From: an uncultured Allomuricauda sp.
GTDB lineage: Bacteria; Bacteroidota; Bacteroidia; Flavobacteriales; Flavobacteriaceae
Reading direction: 5' to 3'
Assembly (NCBI RefSeq): GCF_947499695.1
Contig: NZ_CANMPQ010000001.1
Coordinates: 248,001-312,000 of the forward strand
DNA length: 64,000 nt
Part shown: in pieces, positions 26,182-35,997 of the stretch
Layout: the number at the start of each line of letters is the position of its first letter
Position numbering within the stretch: the first letter of the stretch is position 1
The notes under the pieces: model-generated
Seen by the model: the letters and a program-made list of their open reading frames with translations, nothing else
Told to the model about the DNA's origin: nothing
Databases searched by the model: none
Program-made: the position numbers and the translations under genes

Positions 26182-27663
26182 ATGTATTATTTGGGTATAG
26201 ACTTGGGAAGTTCTTCCGTAAAGGTTGCATTAGTTGAAAGTGCAAGTGGTAAGCGTATTGGAGTTATCCAAGAACCTGAGGAAGAAATGCCTATTCATTC
26301 TCCTGAAAAAGGATGGGCGGAGCAAGAACCCGAAGATTGGTGGAAGCATGTTTGCAATGGAATAAAAAAACTCAAGGACGTTCATAATATTTCAGAGCAA
26401 GATATTGTTGGAATTGGTATAGCTTATCAAATGCACGGCTTGGTAGTTGTCGATAAAAACGGTAATTCACTGCGTAAGTCAATCATTTGGTGCGACAGTA
26501 GGGCTGTAGAAATTGGAAATATCACTTACGAAGACCTAGGTCCTGAAAAATGTCATAAGCATTTATTGAATTCACCTGCAAACTTTACTGCCTCCAAGTT
26601 ACGATGGGTCAAGGACAATGAGCCTGAAGTTTTTCAAAAAGTAGATAAGTTCATGCTACCGGGCGATTATATCGCATATCGGTTTTCTGGCAAAATGAAC
26701 ACTACCATTTCTGGCCTGTCGGAGGGAATATTTTGGGATTTCGAACAGGGCTCCGTTTCCAAAGATATTTTGAACTATCATGGTTTTTCAAAAGAATTGA
26801 TTCCGGATGTTGTTCAAACCTTTGATAATCAATCAGTAGTTTCTCTAAGAGGTTCAAAAGAATGTGGGCTCTTGGAAGGAACCCCAATTCTGTATCGTGC
26901 TGGCGACCAACCTAATAATGCTTTGTCCCTCAATGTATTTAATCCCGGGGAAGTAGCCGCTACCGGAGGTACATCAGGAGTGGTATATGCCGTTACGGAT
27001 AGCCTTTCGGTTAAAGAAAGTTCCCGGGTCAACAATTTTGCCCATGTCAATTATGGTTTCGATAAAGTAAAGAACATTGGTAAACTTCTTTGCATAAATG
27101 GCGCGGGAATCCAATATAGGTGGTTGTTGAACAATTTAGATGTTTCTTCCTATGAAGAAATGAATCAATTAGCGAATCAGGTTGAAATAGGTGCTGATGG
27201 CCTTTGTATTATTCCCTTTGGTAATGGAGCCGAACGCATGCTTTTAAATAGAGATGTTGGTACACGGATTGTTAATCTTGATTTGAACCGGCATTCCAAA
27301 GCACATTTCTGTAGGGCGGCAATCGAAGGTATTGCATTCGCTTTTGTTTATGGGATGGATATTATGAAATCTGATGGTATAAACTCAAAGGTAATACGCG
27401 CCGGGAATGATAACCTTTTTCGGTCGGAGATTTTTGCCAATACCATATCTTCTCTCAGTAAACAAGAAATCGAAATATACAATACCACCGGAGCGATAGG
27501 AGCTGCAAGGGCATGTACTATTACACTGGATGGATATGATACGTTTTCATCTTTTATGCAAAACGACTATATAATGACGTATAGCCCGCAAAAAGATATG
27601 GAGTCTTATGATAGGGCATATAAAACATGGAAAAAAGAACTTGAATTAATTATAAACCAATAA
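26182..27663 (+). CDS. xylB: Xylulokinase (FGGY family)
   Basis: 493 residues, two FGGY ATPase domains. The phosphate-1 motif [10 protein letters not shown] (4-13) opens the protein, [10 protein letters not shown] (about 85-94) matches the substrate-binding MHG of xylulokinases, and [11 protein letters not shown] (about 257-267) is the adenosine-domain signature. It phosphorylates D-xylulose with ATP to feed the pentose phosphate pathway. Xylose isomerase starts 8 bases after the stop, so the two are an operon in the order kinase-isomerase. Confidence 0.93.
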   Translation: MYYLGIDLGSSSVKVALVESASGKRIGVIQEPEEEMPIHSPEKGWAEQEPEDWWKHVCNGIKKLKDVHNISEQDIVGIGIAYQMHGLVVVDKNGNSLRKSIIWCDSRAVEIGNITYEDLGPEKCHKHLLNSPANFTASKLRWVKDNEPEVFQKVDKFMLPGDYIAYRFSGKMNTTISGLSEGIFWDFEQGSVSKDILNYHGFSKELIPDVVQTFDNQSVVSLRGSKECGLLEGTPILYRAGDQPNNALSLNVFNPGEVAATGGTSGVVYAVTDSLSVKESSRVNNFAHVNYGFDKVKNIGKLLCINGAGIQYRWLLNNLDVSSYEEMNQLANQVEIGADGLCIIPFGNGAERMLLNRDVGTRIVNLDLNRHSKAHFCRAAIEGIAFAFVYGMDIMKSDGINSKVIRAGNDNLFRSEIFANTISSLSKQEIEIYNTTGAIGAARACTITLDGYDTFSSFMQNDYIMTYSPQKDMESYDRAYKTWKKELELIINQ

Positions 27664-27671
27664 CATTTAAC

Positions 27672-28997
27672 ATGGCACTTATAGGCGATAAGGAATTTTT
27701 TAAAGGGATAGGAGAGATTAAATATGAGGGTCGGGATTCTGATAACCCATTGGCATTTAAGTTTTATAATCCTGAACAAGTTGTGGCAGGAAAAACAATG
27801 CGTGACCATTTTAAGTTCGCTATGGCGTACTGGCATACACTCTGTGGAACTGGAGGTGACCCTTTTGGGCCTGGCACTAAGAGCTTTCCATGGGCGATGG
27901 CCTCAGACTCAGTGAAAGCAGCCCAAGATAAGGCTGATGCAGCCTTTGAGTTCATTACTAAAATGGGATTTGACTACTATTGCTTTCATGATTATGATTT
28001 AGTAGATGAAGCAGATACCTTGTCCAAATCCGAAGAAAGAATTCAGGGGATAGTAGCATACCTTAAAGAGAAGCAGGAAGCATCAGGGGTAAAACTGTTA
28101 TGGGGTACTTCCAACTGTTTTTCGAATCCCAGATATATGAATGGCGCAGCTTCCAATCCTGACTTCAATGTTGTGGCAAGAGCAGGAGCTCAAGTAAAGA
28201 TTGCTTTAGATGCTACTATTGCCCTAGGTGGTGAAAACTACGTTTTCTGGGGTGGTCGTGAAGGCTATATGTCTTTGTTGAATACGGATATGAAGCGTGA
28301 ACAGGATAATATCGGCCGTTTTTTAAATATGGCAAAAGACTATGCAAGAAGTCAAGGTTTTCAAGGAACTTTCTTCATAGAACCGAAACCAATGGAGCCT
28401 ACAAAACATCAATATGATTTTGATGCAGCCACTTCCATCAATTCTATTCGGGAATATGGTTTGGAAAATGATTTTAAACTAAATATAGAAGTCAATCACG
28501 CCACTTTGGCCCAACATACGTTTCAGCATGAACTACAAGTTGCTGCGAATGCTGGTATGTTAGGAAGTGTAGATGCCAACCGAGGAGACTATCAGAATGG
28601 TTGGGACACGGACCAATTTCCAAATAATGTACTTGAAACTGCCGAAGCCATGTTAGTGTTCTTGAAGTCAGGAGGGCTTCAAGGTGGCGGTATTAACTTT
28701 GATGCGAAAACAAGGCGAAACTCAACCGATTTGGAAGATATATTTTTGGCTCATATTGGTGGTGCAGATACCTTTGCTAGGGCTTTGCTGATAGCGGATG
28801 CGGTGATTCAGCAATCACCTTATGAATCACTTTTAAACAAAAGATATGCCTCTTTTAACTCAGGGAAGGGAGCAGAATTCTCCGCTGGAGAGTTATCACT
28901 TACTGATTTATACGATTATGCGAAGGGTAAAGGAGAGCCTGAACAGATTAGTGGCAAACAAGAGTTGTTTGAAAATATTATAAACCAGTACGTTTGA
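27672..28997 (+). CDS. xylA: Xylose isomerase
   Basis: 441 residues, the class II length typical of Bacteroidetes and fungi. The FCFHD-type region reads YYCFHDYDL (about 97-105), FWGGREGY (about 192-199) and [18 protein letters not shown] (about 272-289) carry the active-site His and metal ligands, and [17 protein letters not shown] provides further Asp ligands. It interconverts D-xylose and D-xylulose using two divalent metals. No xylan-degrading enzyme lies nearby, so xylose must arrive from elsewhere. Confidence 0.96.
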   Translation: MALIGDKEFFKGIGEIKYEGRDSDNPLAFKFYNPEQVVAGKTMRDHFKFAMAYWHTLCGTGGDPFGPGTKSFPWAMASDSVKAAQDKADAAFEFITKMGFDYYCFHDYDLVDEADTLSKSEERIQGIVAYLKEKQEASGVKLLWGTSNCFSNPRYMNGAASNPDFNVVARAGAQVKIALDATIALGGENYVFWGGREGYMSLLNTDMKREQDNIGRFLNMAKDYARSQGFQGTFFIEPKPMEPTKHQYDFDAATSINSIREYGLENDFKLNIEVNHATLAQHTFQHELQVAANAGMLGSVDANRGDYQNGWDTDQFPNNVLETAEAMLVFLKSGGLQGGGINFDAKTRRNSTDLEDIFLAHIGGADTFARALLIADAVIQQSPYESLLNKRYASFNSGKGAEFSAGELSLTDLYDYAKGKGEPEQISGKQELFENIINQYV

Positions 28998-29005
28998 CGT
29001 AGGTA

Positions 29006-29040
29006 TTTCCTCATAAGGAAAGTATATCTAACTTAGATAT
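29006..29040. promoter_or_regulatory. Two palindromes between xylA and the LacI gene
   Basis: TTTCCT (29006-29011) pairs with AGGAAA (29016-29021) across CATA, and ATATCTAA-C-TTAGATAT at 29024-29040 is a perfect 17-base inverted repeat. Neither has a T-run. They could form a weak xylA 3' end or an operator for the regulator gene 90 bases further. Confidence 0.4.
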
Positions 29041-29129
29041 TGTACTTTCATTCCCTCTTATTACGGTGATTATTTATCATTTTCTATTGGACGTGATGAG
29101 CATAAACACCTATAGTAAATCCTTGTGGA

Positions 29130-30149
29130 ATGAAAAAAGTCACTTTAAAGGACATCGCATATATTTTTGGAGTTTCTATTTCCACAGTTTCCAAGGCAAT
29201 AAATGATAGTCACGAGATTAGTCGTGATCTAAAAACCAAGATTCAGAAGTTTGCTAACGAGAACAATTACAAGCCAAACAGGATTGCTCAAAGTTTGGTC
29301 CGTAATAGTACCAAAACCATAGGGGTTATTGTTCCGAATATTCTCAACTTCTTTTTCGCACAGGTAATTTTTGGTATTGAGAAAACCGCCAATGCCAGAG
29401 GGTATAAGATTATCAGCTGTTTTTCCAATGAGTCTTGCCACAAAGAAATACAGACCATCGACCTATTAAATGCAGGGGCTGTAGACGGAATTATGCTCTC
29501 ACTTTCTGCAGAAACACAAGCTAAAGGTGATTTAAAGCATCTACAAACTTTAGTGGACAATCAGATTCCCATGGTCATGTTCGACAGAGTATCTGAACAA
29601 GTGGAATGCGATAAAGTCGTTGTGGATGATTTTGAGGCTGGATATAAAACCACAAATCACTTATTGAAAACAGGATGTAAAAAAGTAGCCATTATCTCCG
29701 CAATTTATAATTCTAGTGTTGGGAAACTAAGGGTAGATGGATATAAAAAAGCACTAAAGGAAAATGGGCTAGTTTTTGAAGAAAAAAACATAGTAAAGGT
29801 TGGTAAAAAAGATGACCTACAATTATTGATATCACTTTTATTGGATGATAAAGAAATTGATGGAATTATCGCCTTGGACGAAATGACCGCTGTGGATACT
29901 CTTAATATTTTGAAGCTAAAAGACATCGATGTTCCGGAAGAGATATCATTGGTTGGGTTTACGAACGGAAGATTATCAAAATATGTATCTCCCGCATTGA
30001 CCATGGTAAGTCAACATGGAAAGTATATCGGAGAACTTTCGGCCAATTTACTTATAGATCGCATTGAATACGAGGGGGACATGCCATATACCACAAAACT
30101 GGTAAAAACCAGTTTGGTTGAACGTGAATCGACCAAAACAATCCAATAG
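29130..30149 (+). CDS. LacI family transcriptional regulator
   Basis: 339 residues. The N-terminal LacI helix-turn-helix and hinge occupy about 1-58 (VTLKDIAYIFGVSISTVSKAIN, then NRIAQSLV hinge helix), and a periplasmic-binding-protein-like sensor domain follows (TIGVIVPNILNFFFAQVI onward to VPEEISLVGFTN). It follows the xylulokinase-isomerase pair on the same strand, so it likely senses a pentose or related sugar and binds the palindromes upstream of xylB or of itself. This is inferred from order only; the previously known xylose regulators of Bacteroidetes are of a different family. Confidence 0.9.
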   Translation: MKKVTLKDIAYIFGVSISTVSKAINDSHEISRDLKTKIQKFANENNYKPNRIAQSLVRNSTKTIGVIVPNILNFFFAQVIFGIEKTANARGYKIISCFSNESCHKEIQTIDLLNAGAVDGIMLSLSAETQAKGDLKHLQTLVDNQIPMVMFDRVSEQVECDKVVVDDFEAGYKTTNHLLKTGCKKVAIISAIYNSSVGKLRVDGYKKALKENGLVFEEKNIVKVGKKDDLQLLISLLLDDKEIDGIIALDEMTAVDTLNILKLKDIDVPEEISLVGFTNGRLSKYVSPALTMVSQHGKYIGELSANLLIDRIEYEGDMPYTTKLVKTSLVERESTKTIQ

Positions 30150-30258
30150 TATATTTCTTTTTACCAGTTCTCCTACAGGTTAATTTTCCACTATATCTTT
30201 CTATAATAGTTTGTGATTCATTCTTTTTTTTATTCCTTCGAGGCTTAAAATTTTTGAA

Positions 30259-30780
30259 ATGACGCTATTTGTAGATATGGATGAGGTGCTCGCTGATACG
30301 TATGGAGCCCATTTGGAATTGTATAAAGAAAAACATGGGGTTCAGCTAAATCTGGCGGATTGTCAGGGTAAGGAAGCATGGGAAAGTGTACCCGAAGGAC
30401 ATAGCAAAGAAATACGAAATCATGCGTGGGAAGTTGGTTTCTTTAGAAATTTAAAACTTATTGAAGGAAGCCAGGAAGTAATGGCTGAACTTAATAAGAA
30501 GCATGAGGTGTACATTGCATCAGCCGCCATGCAATTTCCCAATTCATTAAAAGAAAAGTCGGATTGGCTGGATGAGTTTTTTCCGTTCATTCCATGGCAA
30601 AATCGCATATTATGCGGGCATAAGTTCATTTTGAAGGGCGATATCCTTATAGATGACAGGTCATATAACTTAAAGAATTTTGATGGCCGTTCCTTTCTAT
30701 TTACCTCACCTCATAACGTGAATACCAATGGATTTGAACGTGTAAATTCATGGCAAGAGGTCGCAGATAAACTTTTGTAA
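30259..30780 (+). CDS. 5'(3')-deoxyribonucleotidase-like HAD phosphatase (NT5C type)
   Basis: 173 residues. DMDEV at 6-10 provides the nucleophile D6 and general acid D8 of the HAD family. The closing LIDDRSYNLKNFDGRSFLF region (about 131-149) holds the metal-binding Asp pair and matches the NT5C group. Such enzymes dephosphorylate deoxyribonucleoside monophosphates. It is followed after 8 bases by an esterase-like gene and is probably in the same transcript. Confidence 0.82.
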   Translation: MTLFVDMDEVLADTYGAHLELYKEKHGVQLNLADCQGKEAWESVPEGHSKEIRNHAWEVGFFRNLKLIEGSQEVMAELNKKHEVYIASAAMQFPNSLKEKSDWLDEFFPFIPWQNRILCGHKFILKGDILIDDRSYNLKNFDGRSFLFTSPHNVNTNGFERVNSWQEVADKLL

Positions 30781-30788
30781 CTTAGAGC

Positions 30789-31514
30789 ATGCAATTCCCA
30801 AAAACTCTGAGTGTACCTATTTTGCTATTGAGCCTTTTTCTATTAGAAAGTTGTGCTGCCCAATCCAGACTCATCGAAGATGAGATTCAAACCGTAAACA
30901 CTGAAAACCTAAAGTATTATTTATACTATCCCGAAGGGTATGATTCAGATGTTGATAAAGAATTTGGCCTATTGTTGTTTTTACACGGTGGGGGAGAATC
31001 CGGAGGAGACTTGGATGAGCTGAAAGAAAGCGGACCGCCGAAACTATTGGTGGAAGGAAAACAGTTCCCCTTTTTGGTGTTGGCACCCCAAAATCCTCAT
31101 AAAAGAAAGTGGTGGGACACCAAGGCTGTAATGAAGTTATTGGATTCGGTAATCGAGACCAATCGTGTTGATGCCGATAGAATATACCTAACAGGCTTAA
31201 GCCGTGGGGGAAGCGCTGCATGGGCAATTTCTACACAATATCCAGAGAAATTTGCAGCCTTAGCCGTTGTGTGTGGAATGGCCCCTTTGCCATATGCGCA
31301 CTGGATTGATAAAAAAATGCCGATTTGGGTATTCCATGGAGACCAAGATGAAGTCATATCCGTGGAAGAATCTGATAAAATGGTGGCCAAACTAAAAGAA
31401 ATGCAGTATGATGTAAAATATACGAGGTATGAAGGAGTAGGTCATAACTCCTGGGGTAGAGCTTATACAGATGATTCATTATACAAATGGCTTAACCAAC
31501 AAAAAAGAAATTGA
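30789..31514 (+). CDS. Alpha/beta hydrolase lipoprotein (esterase/phospholipase type)
   Basis: 241 residues. Lipobox LESC near residue 22. Oxyanion loop LFLHGGGESGGD (about 58-69), nucleophile S138 in GLSRGG, and a terminal GVGHNSW motif supplying the catalytic His show an intact alpha/beta-hydrolase triad; the Asp is probably in FHGDQDEV. The sequence is closest in style to dienelactone-hydrolase or feruloyl-esterase-like prolyl oligopeptidase relatives. Substrate unknown. Its stop overlaps the next start (TGATG). Confidence 0.82.
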   Translation: MQFPKTLSVPILLLSLFLLESCAAQSRLIEDEIQTVNTENLKYYLYYPEGYDSDVDKEFGLLLFLHGGGESGGDLDELKESGPPKLLVEGKQFPFLVLAPQNPHKRKWWDTKAVMKLLDSVIETNRVDADRIYLTGLSRGGSAAWAISTQYPEKFAALAVVCGMAPLPYAHWIDKKMPIWVFHGDQDEVISVEESDKMVAKLKEMQYDVKYTRYEGVGHNSWGRAYTDDSLYKWLNQQKRN

Positions 31515-32239
31515 TGAAGAAGCTAGTGTTTTACATTTTACTTATTGCCTTCTGTTCATGCAAACAAAAAGAAGGCAAGATTGCCAACGATATTATTCCT
31601 GAAATGGAATCGGAGAATATTGAAGTAAGGGATACTGTAATCTCCATCACCACCAAAGAGAATGTATTAAAAACGTTTGATGGTCTCGCCGATACCACCT
31701 TTGTTAGGTTGGCTGATTTCAGTGCTGATTTTGCTTATGATATGCGATACGCTACCGAAAACAATTTTCTAAAGGCTAAAGTATACGATTGTGCAGAATG
31801 CTATACCCGTGTAAAAACCGCCAGGGCACTGATTAAGGCGAATAAAAGTTTTATGGAAGAAGGAGTAAAAATCAAATTTTTTGATTGCTATCGCCCGAAT
31901 TCAGTGCAATATAAAATGTGGGAGATTGTGCCCAATCCTCAATATGTGGCAAACCCCGTCAAAGGCTCAATTCATAATAAAGGAGGTGCTGTGGATATTA
32001 CTTTGGTTGATTTGGACGGAAAAGAATTGGATATGGGTACGGACTTCGATTTTTTTGGAAAAAGGGCGTATCATGATAATCTGGACCTTCCCGAAATAAT
32101 TCTCACAAATAGGAAATTGTTGAAAGAAACTATGGAAGCCTATGGTTTTTGGTCCATACGCACCGAATGGTGGCACTATAACCTATCAACAGCTTCAAAT
32201 GATAAAGTGGCGAACTTTAAATGGGAATGTGTTGATTAA
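31514..32239 (+). CDS. D-alanyl-D-alanine dipeptidase-like lipoprotein (VanX/DdpX, M15D)
   Basis: 241 residues from the ATG at 31514, which overlaps the preceding stop; a TTG three bases before is possible. The lipobox FCSC gives an N-terminal Cys near 16-17. Zinc ligands H154 and D161 in SIHNKGGAVDIT and H221 in E218-WWH are present, with catalytic E218 and substrate-binding R in FDCYRPNS. It should hydrolyse D-Ala-D-Ala in the periplasm for cell-wall recycling. Nothing suggests vancomycin resistance. The 3' end overlaps the convergent methyltransferase gene by 23 bases. Confidence 0.87.
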   Translation: MKKLVFYILLIAFCSCKQKEGKIANDIIPEMESENIEVRDTVISITTKENVLKTFDGLADTTFVRLADFSADFAYDMRYATENNFLKAKVYDCAECYTRVKTARALIKANKSFMEEGVKIKFFDCYRPNSVQYKMWEIVPNPQYVANPVKGSIHNKGGAVDITLVDLDGKELDMGTDFDFFGKRAYHDNLDLPEIILTNRKLLKETMEAYGFWSIRTEWWHYNLSTASNDKVANFKWECVD

Positions 32240-33413
32240 TCTTTTTGCCCTCTAGAATAATCAATTTGTCATTTAAATCTTTCGTAAAGAAAAGATACTT
32301 ATCTCCTCCATCTTTGATTTTATGTTTTCTTCTCAGCTCAGCAACAGTGCTGGGAAAGTTTCTCGTAGTAATATTGGCTTTGGATATATTCAATGCTTTT
32401 AAGCCTTTTTTAGAATAGGGAACGGTGTTAACGATTTCAAACCTTCTTCCAGGAAAATCAATCAACTTGGCTGAGGTGTACAAGTGAGAATGTTTGTGTA
32501 ATTTATTCAATTCGAACATCCTCGAAACAGATTTGAAACCGCCTGATTTAAGAATAGCCGCATTGGGCTCATATAGATAAGTCTCGGGTGTACCAAAACT
32601 AATTACTAATTGCAGCTCATCTTGTAGCCTAAAATCAAAAGTTTCTTCTTGTTCTTTTGCCAGATTGATGGTTTTAATATCGATTTCCCCATCAAAGCCA
32701 TATTCCAAAACAAACAACAATTCTTTTACTTCATTTTGAACTGCAACCACATGGATTTCTTTTATGTGGTCGAGTTCTTTTATTCCTTGGGTGATATCTA
32801 AAAGGGGAGAGGTCTTGATAAGTACATTTGTACTTTTTTCAAAAATCATAGAAAGATACTCGGGTAGATTTGGAATGCAATCCTCTAATAAAAACACCTT
32901 CCCTTTACTATCACTTCGACGCGAAGGGTCAACATAGACCCAATCAAATTTTTGATCAGTTTCTTTTAAATACTCTATTCCATTTTCTGAAAGACAATGG
33001 ATATTTTTTCGGCCCAAAACTTCAAAATTGTAAGCGCTGATTTCGCTCAAATCCGTGTCGATTTCGCAGTGAAAAACAGTTGCAATTTCCTTTGAAAAAA
33101 AGTACGTATCCACACCTAGTCCTCCGGTAACATCTAGAAGCTTTTTTCCATTGACCAGTCTTGATTTATATGCCGCCGTTTGTTCCGAACTGGTTTGCTC
33201 AATATTCAACTTTTTTGGATAATAAATACCTGTGGTGTTAAACCAGGTAGGGAGCTTTTCTTTGCACTTTTTTTTTGACTCTAGTTGACCAACAAGTTCT
33301 TTTTGGGAAACACCATTGAAAATTGGCTTTTTTAGCAAAACTGACACAATGTCAGCGCCCCAATTTTCTGATATAAAATTCTGTACACCAGTATTTAATA
33401 TCAATTTATTCAA
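32217..33413 (-). CDS. Class I SAM-dependent methyltransferase with THUMP-like C-terminus
   Basis: 398 residues from a TTG start at 33413, eight bases after the preceding gene's stop; no nearby in-frame ATG is seen. SAM-binding LLDVTGGLG at 92-100, D119-type acidic residue in HCEIDTD, and VDPSRR at 161-166 (in place of the NPPY/DPPY motif) mark a Rossmann methyltransferase. The C-terminal third resembles the THUMP-like domain found in this Bacteroidetes family. RNA is the probable substrate, but this is inference. It lies downstream of the AI-2E-family gene on the same strand. Confidence 0.8.
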   Translation of the reverse strand: MNKLILNTGVQNFISENWGADIVSVLLKKPIFNGVSQKELVGQLESKKKCKEKLPTWFNTTGIYYPKKLNIEQTSSEQTAAYKSRLVNGKKLLDVTGGLGVDTYFFSKEIATVFHCEIDTDLSEISAYNFEVLGRKNIHCLSENGIEYLKETDQKFDWVYVDPSRRSDSKGKVFLLEDCIPNLPEYLSMIFEKSTNVLIKTSPLLDITQGIKELDHIKEIHVVAVQNEVKELLFVLEYGFDGEIDIKTINLAKEQEETFDFRLQDELQLVISFGTPETYLYEPNAAILKSGGFKSVSRMFELNKLHKHSHLYTSAKLIDFPGRRFEIVNTVPYSKKGLKALNISKANITTRNFPSTVAELRRKHKIKDGGDKYLFFTKDLNDKLIILEGKKINQHIPI

Positions 33414-33420
33414 ACTAATA

Positions 33421-34521
33421 CTATAAATCTTTTGTTAGTTTCTTTACAAACGAATTTTCAGCCAAAAACTCCTTTAAAATCACTTTTATAGCGGTGTAGG
33501 CAGGTACCGCTACGACCATTCCAACCACTCCAAAAACAAGGCCGGCAATGATGATTACCAAGAAGATTTCAAGTGGGTGGGACTTCACACTTTTTGAAAA
33601 AATAAAAGGTTGAGAAAAGAAATTATCAACTAATTGACCAATAGCCAATCCGATTAAAACATAAGATGCTTTTGGCAAAATAACGGAGCTAAAATCTGAT
33701 CCTAGAAAGCTGGTCATTGTGAGGGTGATCATGATGACTCCACCGATGATTGGACCGATGTATGGAATGATGTTGAACAAGGCACAAAGGAATGCGATGA
33801 CGATGGCATTTTCCACACCGACAATTAACAATGCAATGGTATAAATCACGAATAGAATAAAAAGCTGGAGTAAGATTCCAGCGAAATATCTTGAAAGCAA
33901 ACCATTGATTTTGTCCACCGACTTTACAAGGTTACTTTCTTTATTATCAGGAACAAAAATCAACATCCCGTTTTGGAACAACTTGCTATCCTTCAAAAAG
34001 AAAAAGGAAATAAAAAGGACGGAAAAAAGACCAATGCTAAAACTACTCAAAGTATTCACAAATGAGTTTAAGAAGTTGGGTATGAACCCTAAGTCCAGTC
34101 CTTCCAAAACATTTTTTTCCAGCTCAGAGTCTTGTATTAAATCGGAGACATTATCCGTTGTGGCCCCAAAATATTCCAAAATCTGATGGTACAATGTATT
34201 TACATCAGCTTTTAAAGCGTCAATATCCAATAACGATAAGTTTCTACTCTGCTCGGAAATGAGAGGAATAAACAAGGCCAATATCCCCATAAAAATACCG
34301 AACATAAAAACCATGGTTATAATTACTGCCAAGGTGTTGGGGAACTTTAGTTTTCTTCTCAAAAAGAGAACAACGGGCCTGCCAAGCAGTGCTATCACCG
34401 CAGCGATGGCCAAATAGGCCAGCACGGATTGTATTTTAAAAAGAAAATAGGCAAGAAGCACTATGCCAGTGATTATGGCTATGGCTCTTAAAATTCCATT
34501 AGCTATAATTTTCGAATTCAT
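33421..34521 (-). CDS. AI-2E family (PerM/YdiK-like) membrane protein
   Basis: 366 residues, about eight membrane helices. The central soluble region (about 80-150) and the PYIGPIIGG motif (about 255-263) are the hallmarks of the AI-2E transporter family. Members include exporters of autoinducer-2 and Na+/H+ antiporters, so substrate cannot be named. It sits 3 bases after the DUF4159 gene and 7 before the methyltransferase, forming a three-gene minus-strand operon. Confidence 0.87.
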   Translation of the reverse strand: MNSKIIANGILRAIAIITGIVLLAYFLFKIQSVLAYLAIAAVIALLGRPVVLFLRRKLKFPNTLAVIITMVFMFGIFMGILALFIPLISEQSRNLSLLDIDALKADVNTLYHQILEYFGATTDNVSDLIQDSELEKNVLEGLDLGFIPNFLNSFVNTLSSFSIGLFSVLFISFFFLKDSKLFQNGMLIFVPDNKESNLVKSVDKINGLLSRYFAGILLQLFILFVIYTIALLIVGVENAIVIAFLCALFNIIPYIGPIIGGVIMITLTMTSFLGSDFSSVILPKASYVLIGLAIGQLVDNFFSQPFIFSKSVKSHPLEIFLVIIIAGLVFGVVGMVVAVPAYTAIKVILKEFLAENSFVKKLTKDL

Positions 34522-34524
34522 ACG

Positions 34525-35175
34525 TTAACTTTTAAAGGCGTATTCCAAAATGTTGGCGCCCATTTGTAATGCTTTTAATCTGATATCTTCGGGGTCGTTG
34601 TGAACGGATGGATCTTCCCAGCCATCTCCAAGGTCACTTTCAAATGTAAACAATAACAACAATCTACCATTATCAAAAATTCCTAAGGCCTGGGGTCTTT
34701 TCCCATCATGTTCATGAATTTTTGGCAAACCTTCGGGAAAGGAAAACTGCTGATTGAAAATTGGGTGATCTGCTCCAAGTTCCTCCAACTGTTTTTCGGG
34801 GAAGACTTTTTCCAGTTCCCTTATGAGGTATGGCTCCATCCCATAATTATCATCAATATGCAAAAAACCACCTGAAAGCAAATAAGTCCTTAAATTTTCA
34901 GCCTCTTCATCTGAAAAAAACACATTACCGTGACCTGTCATATGTAGATATGGATATTGAAAAATAGACACGCTGCCCACCTCCACGGTTTCCGGCTTCT
35001 CATCAATCTTGGTACCAATATTACTATTACAAAAAGTTATTAGGTTGGGCAAAGCAGTAGGATTGGAGTACCAATCACCACCACCTCCATATTTTAAAAT
35101 GGCAATTTGCTGGGCTTGACAGGTAACAATCACAAAAAAAGTTAAAAAACAGCTTAAAACGGTAAGTTGTCTCAT
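34525..35175 (-). CDS. DUF4159 domain protein, secreted
   Basis: 216 residues with an N-terminal signal peptide (about 1-21, ending CQAQ). ILKYGGGGDWYSNPTALPNLI near the start, HMTGHGNVFFSDEEAENLR, and GGFLHIDDNYG are the conserved blocks of DUF4159, a fold related to class I glutamine amidotransferases without a confirmed activity. Function unknown. It is divergent from the DUF1223 gene, with 39 bases shared as promoter space. Confidence 0.82.
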   Translation of the reverse strand: MRQLTVLSCFLTFFVIVTCQAQQIAILKYGGGGDWYSNPTALPNLITFCNSNIGTKIDEKPETVEVGSVSIFQYPYLHMTGHGNVFFSDEEAENLRTYLLSGGFLHIDDNYGMEPYLIRELEKVFPEKQLEELGADHPIFNQQFSFPEGLPKIHEHDGKRPQALGIFDNGRLLLLFTFESDLGDGWEDPSVHNDPEDIRLKALQMGANILEYAFKS

Positions 35176-35214
35176 ATAGGTCCGAATAAGTAAGTAATCA
35201 AAAGTACAGTATTC

Positions 35215-35997
35215 ATGCTTAAAAAAATCTTAATCCCATCATTTGCATTTTTTGGAATGTCCCTAATTGCACTTTATGCGGCAAGGGTAGAGGATAGGGC
35301 AGTGATAGAAACAAAAGTGGAAAATGAGGTCTATGAACCAGTGGTGGTATTGGAACTTTTCACATCTCAAGGTTGTTCGAGTTGTCCTCCCGCTGACATT
35401 TTATTGGATAATGTAAAAAAGCAGCATCCAGAGGATGTCTTCGCGCTATCATACCATGTAGATTATTGGAATTATATCGGATGGGAAGATCCGTTTAGCA
35501 AATCCACTTATACGAAAAAACAAAGGGAGTACAATCAGAAGTTTCGATATAGAAGTAACTATACTCCACAGCTGGTCGTAAATGGCAGGGAACATTTTGT
35601 AGGATCCAATGCTGCAAAACTAACTTCCAAAATCACAACGTATAAAGACAGAAAAACTACCAACAATATAACACTCGATGGTATTGTGAAATCAGACTTT
35701 GGCATTTCATTCGATTTTAACCTGGAAGGCGATATTAAAGGAAGACAGCTTAGGGCTGTTTTGGTTTTGGATGAACGAACAACTTCGGTTAAAAAAGGTG
35801 AAAATAGGAACAGAACCTTAAAGAACAGTAACATCGTAATTGCAGAAAAATATATTCCCTTACAATCATCAAGGGGAAAGTCCTCTATCTCCATACCAAG
35901 CATTGCATCGAGGGGCGAAGATTTGACCTTAATTCTGCTTGTTGAGGCTGATAACCTTGATGTTACCGCTGCTGCAAAAGCCTCTATGAAGCTTTAA
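35215..35997 (+). CDS. DUF1223 thioredoxin-like secreted protein
   Basis: 260 residues with a hydrophobic N-terminus (about 5-22). VVLELFTSQGCSSCPPAD (45-62) shows a CxxC pair (C54, C57) in the thioredoxin-like position, and LSYHVDYWNYIGWEDPF is the conserved DUF1223 block. Probably a periplasmic redox protein; partner unknown. It overlaps the convergent rsmE gene by four bases. Confidence 0.85.
   Translation: MLKKILIPSFAFFGMSLIALYAARVEDRAVIETKVENEVYEPVVVLELFTSQGCSSCPPADILLDNVKKQHPEDVFALSYHVDYWNYIGWEDPFSKSTYTKKQREYNQKFRYRSNYTPQLVVNGREHFVGSNAAKLTSKITTYKDRKTTNNITLDGIVKSDFGISFDFNLEGDIKGRQLRAVLVLDERTTSVKKGENRNRTLKNSNIVIAEKYIPLQSSRGKSSISIPSIASRGEDLTLILLVEADNLDVTAAAKASMKL

Noticed and set aside
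31514..32239. Vancomycin resistance determinant
   Set aside because: VanX-type motifs are present, but there is no vanH, vanA or regulator; single DdpX-like lipoproteins are ordinary cell-wall recycling enzymes.
33421..34521. Quorum-sensing AI-2 exporter
   Set aside because: The AI-2E family name is broad and includes antiporters; no luxS or signalling gene is nearby.
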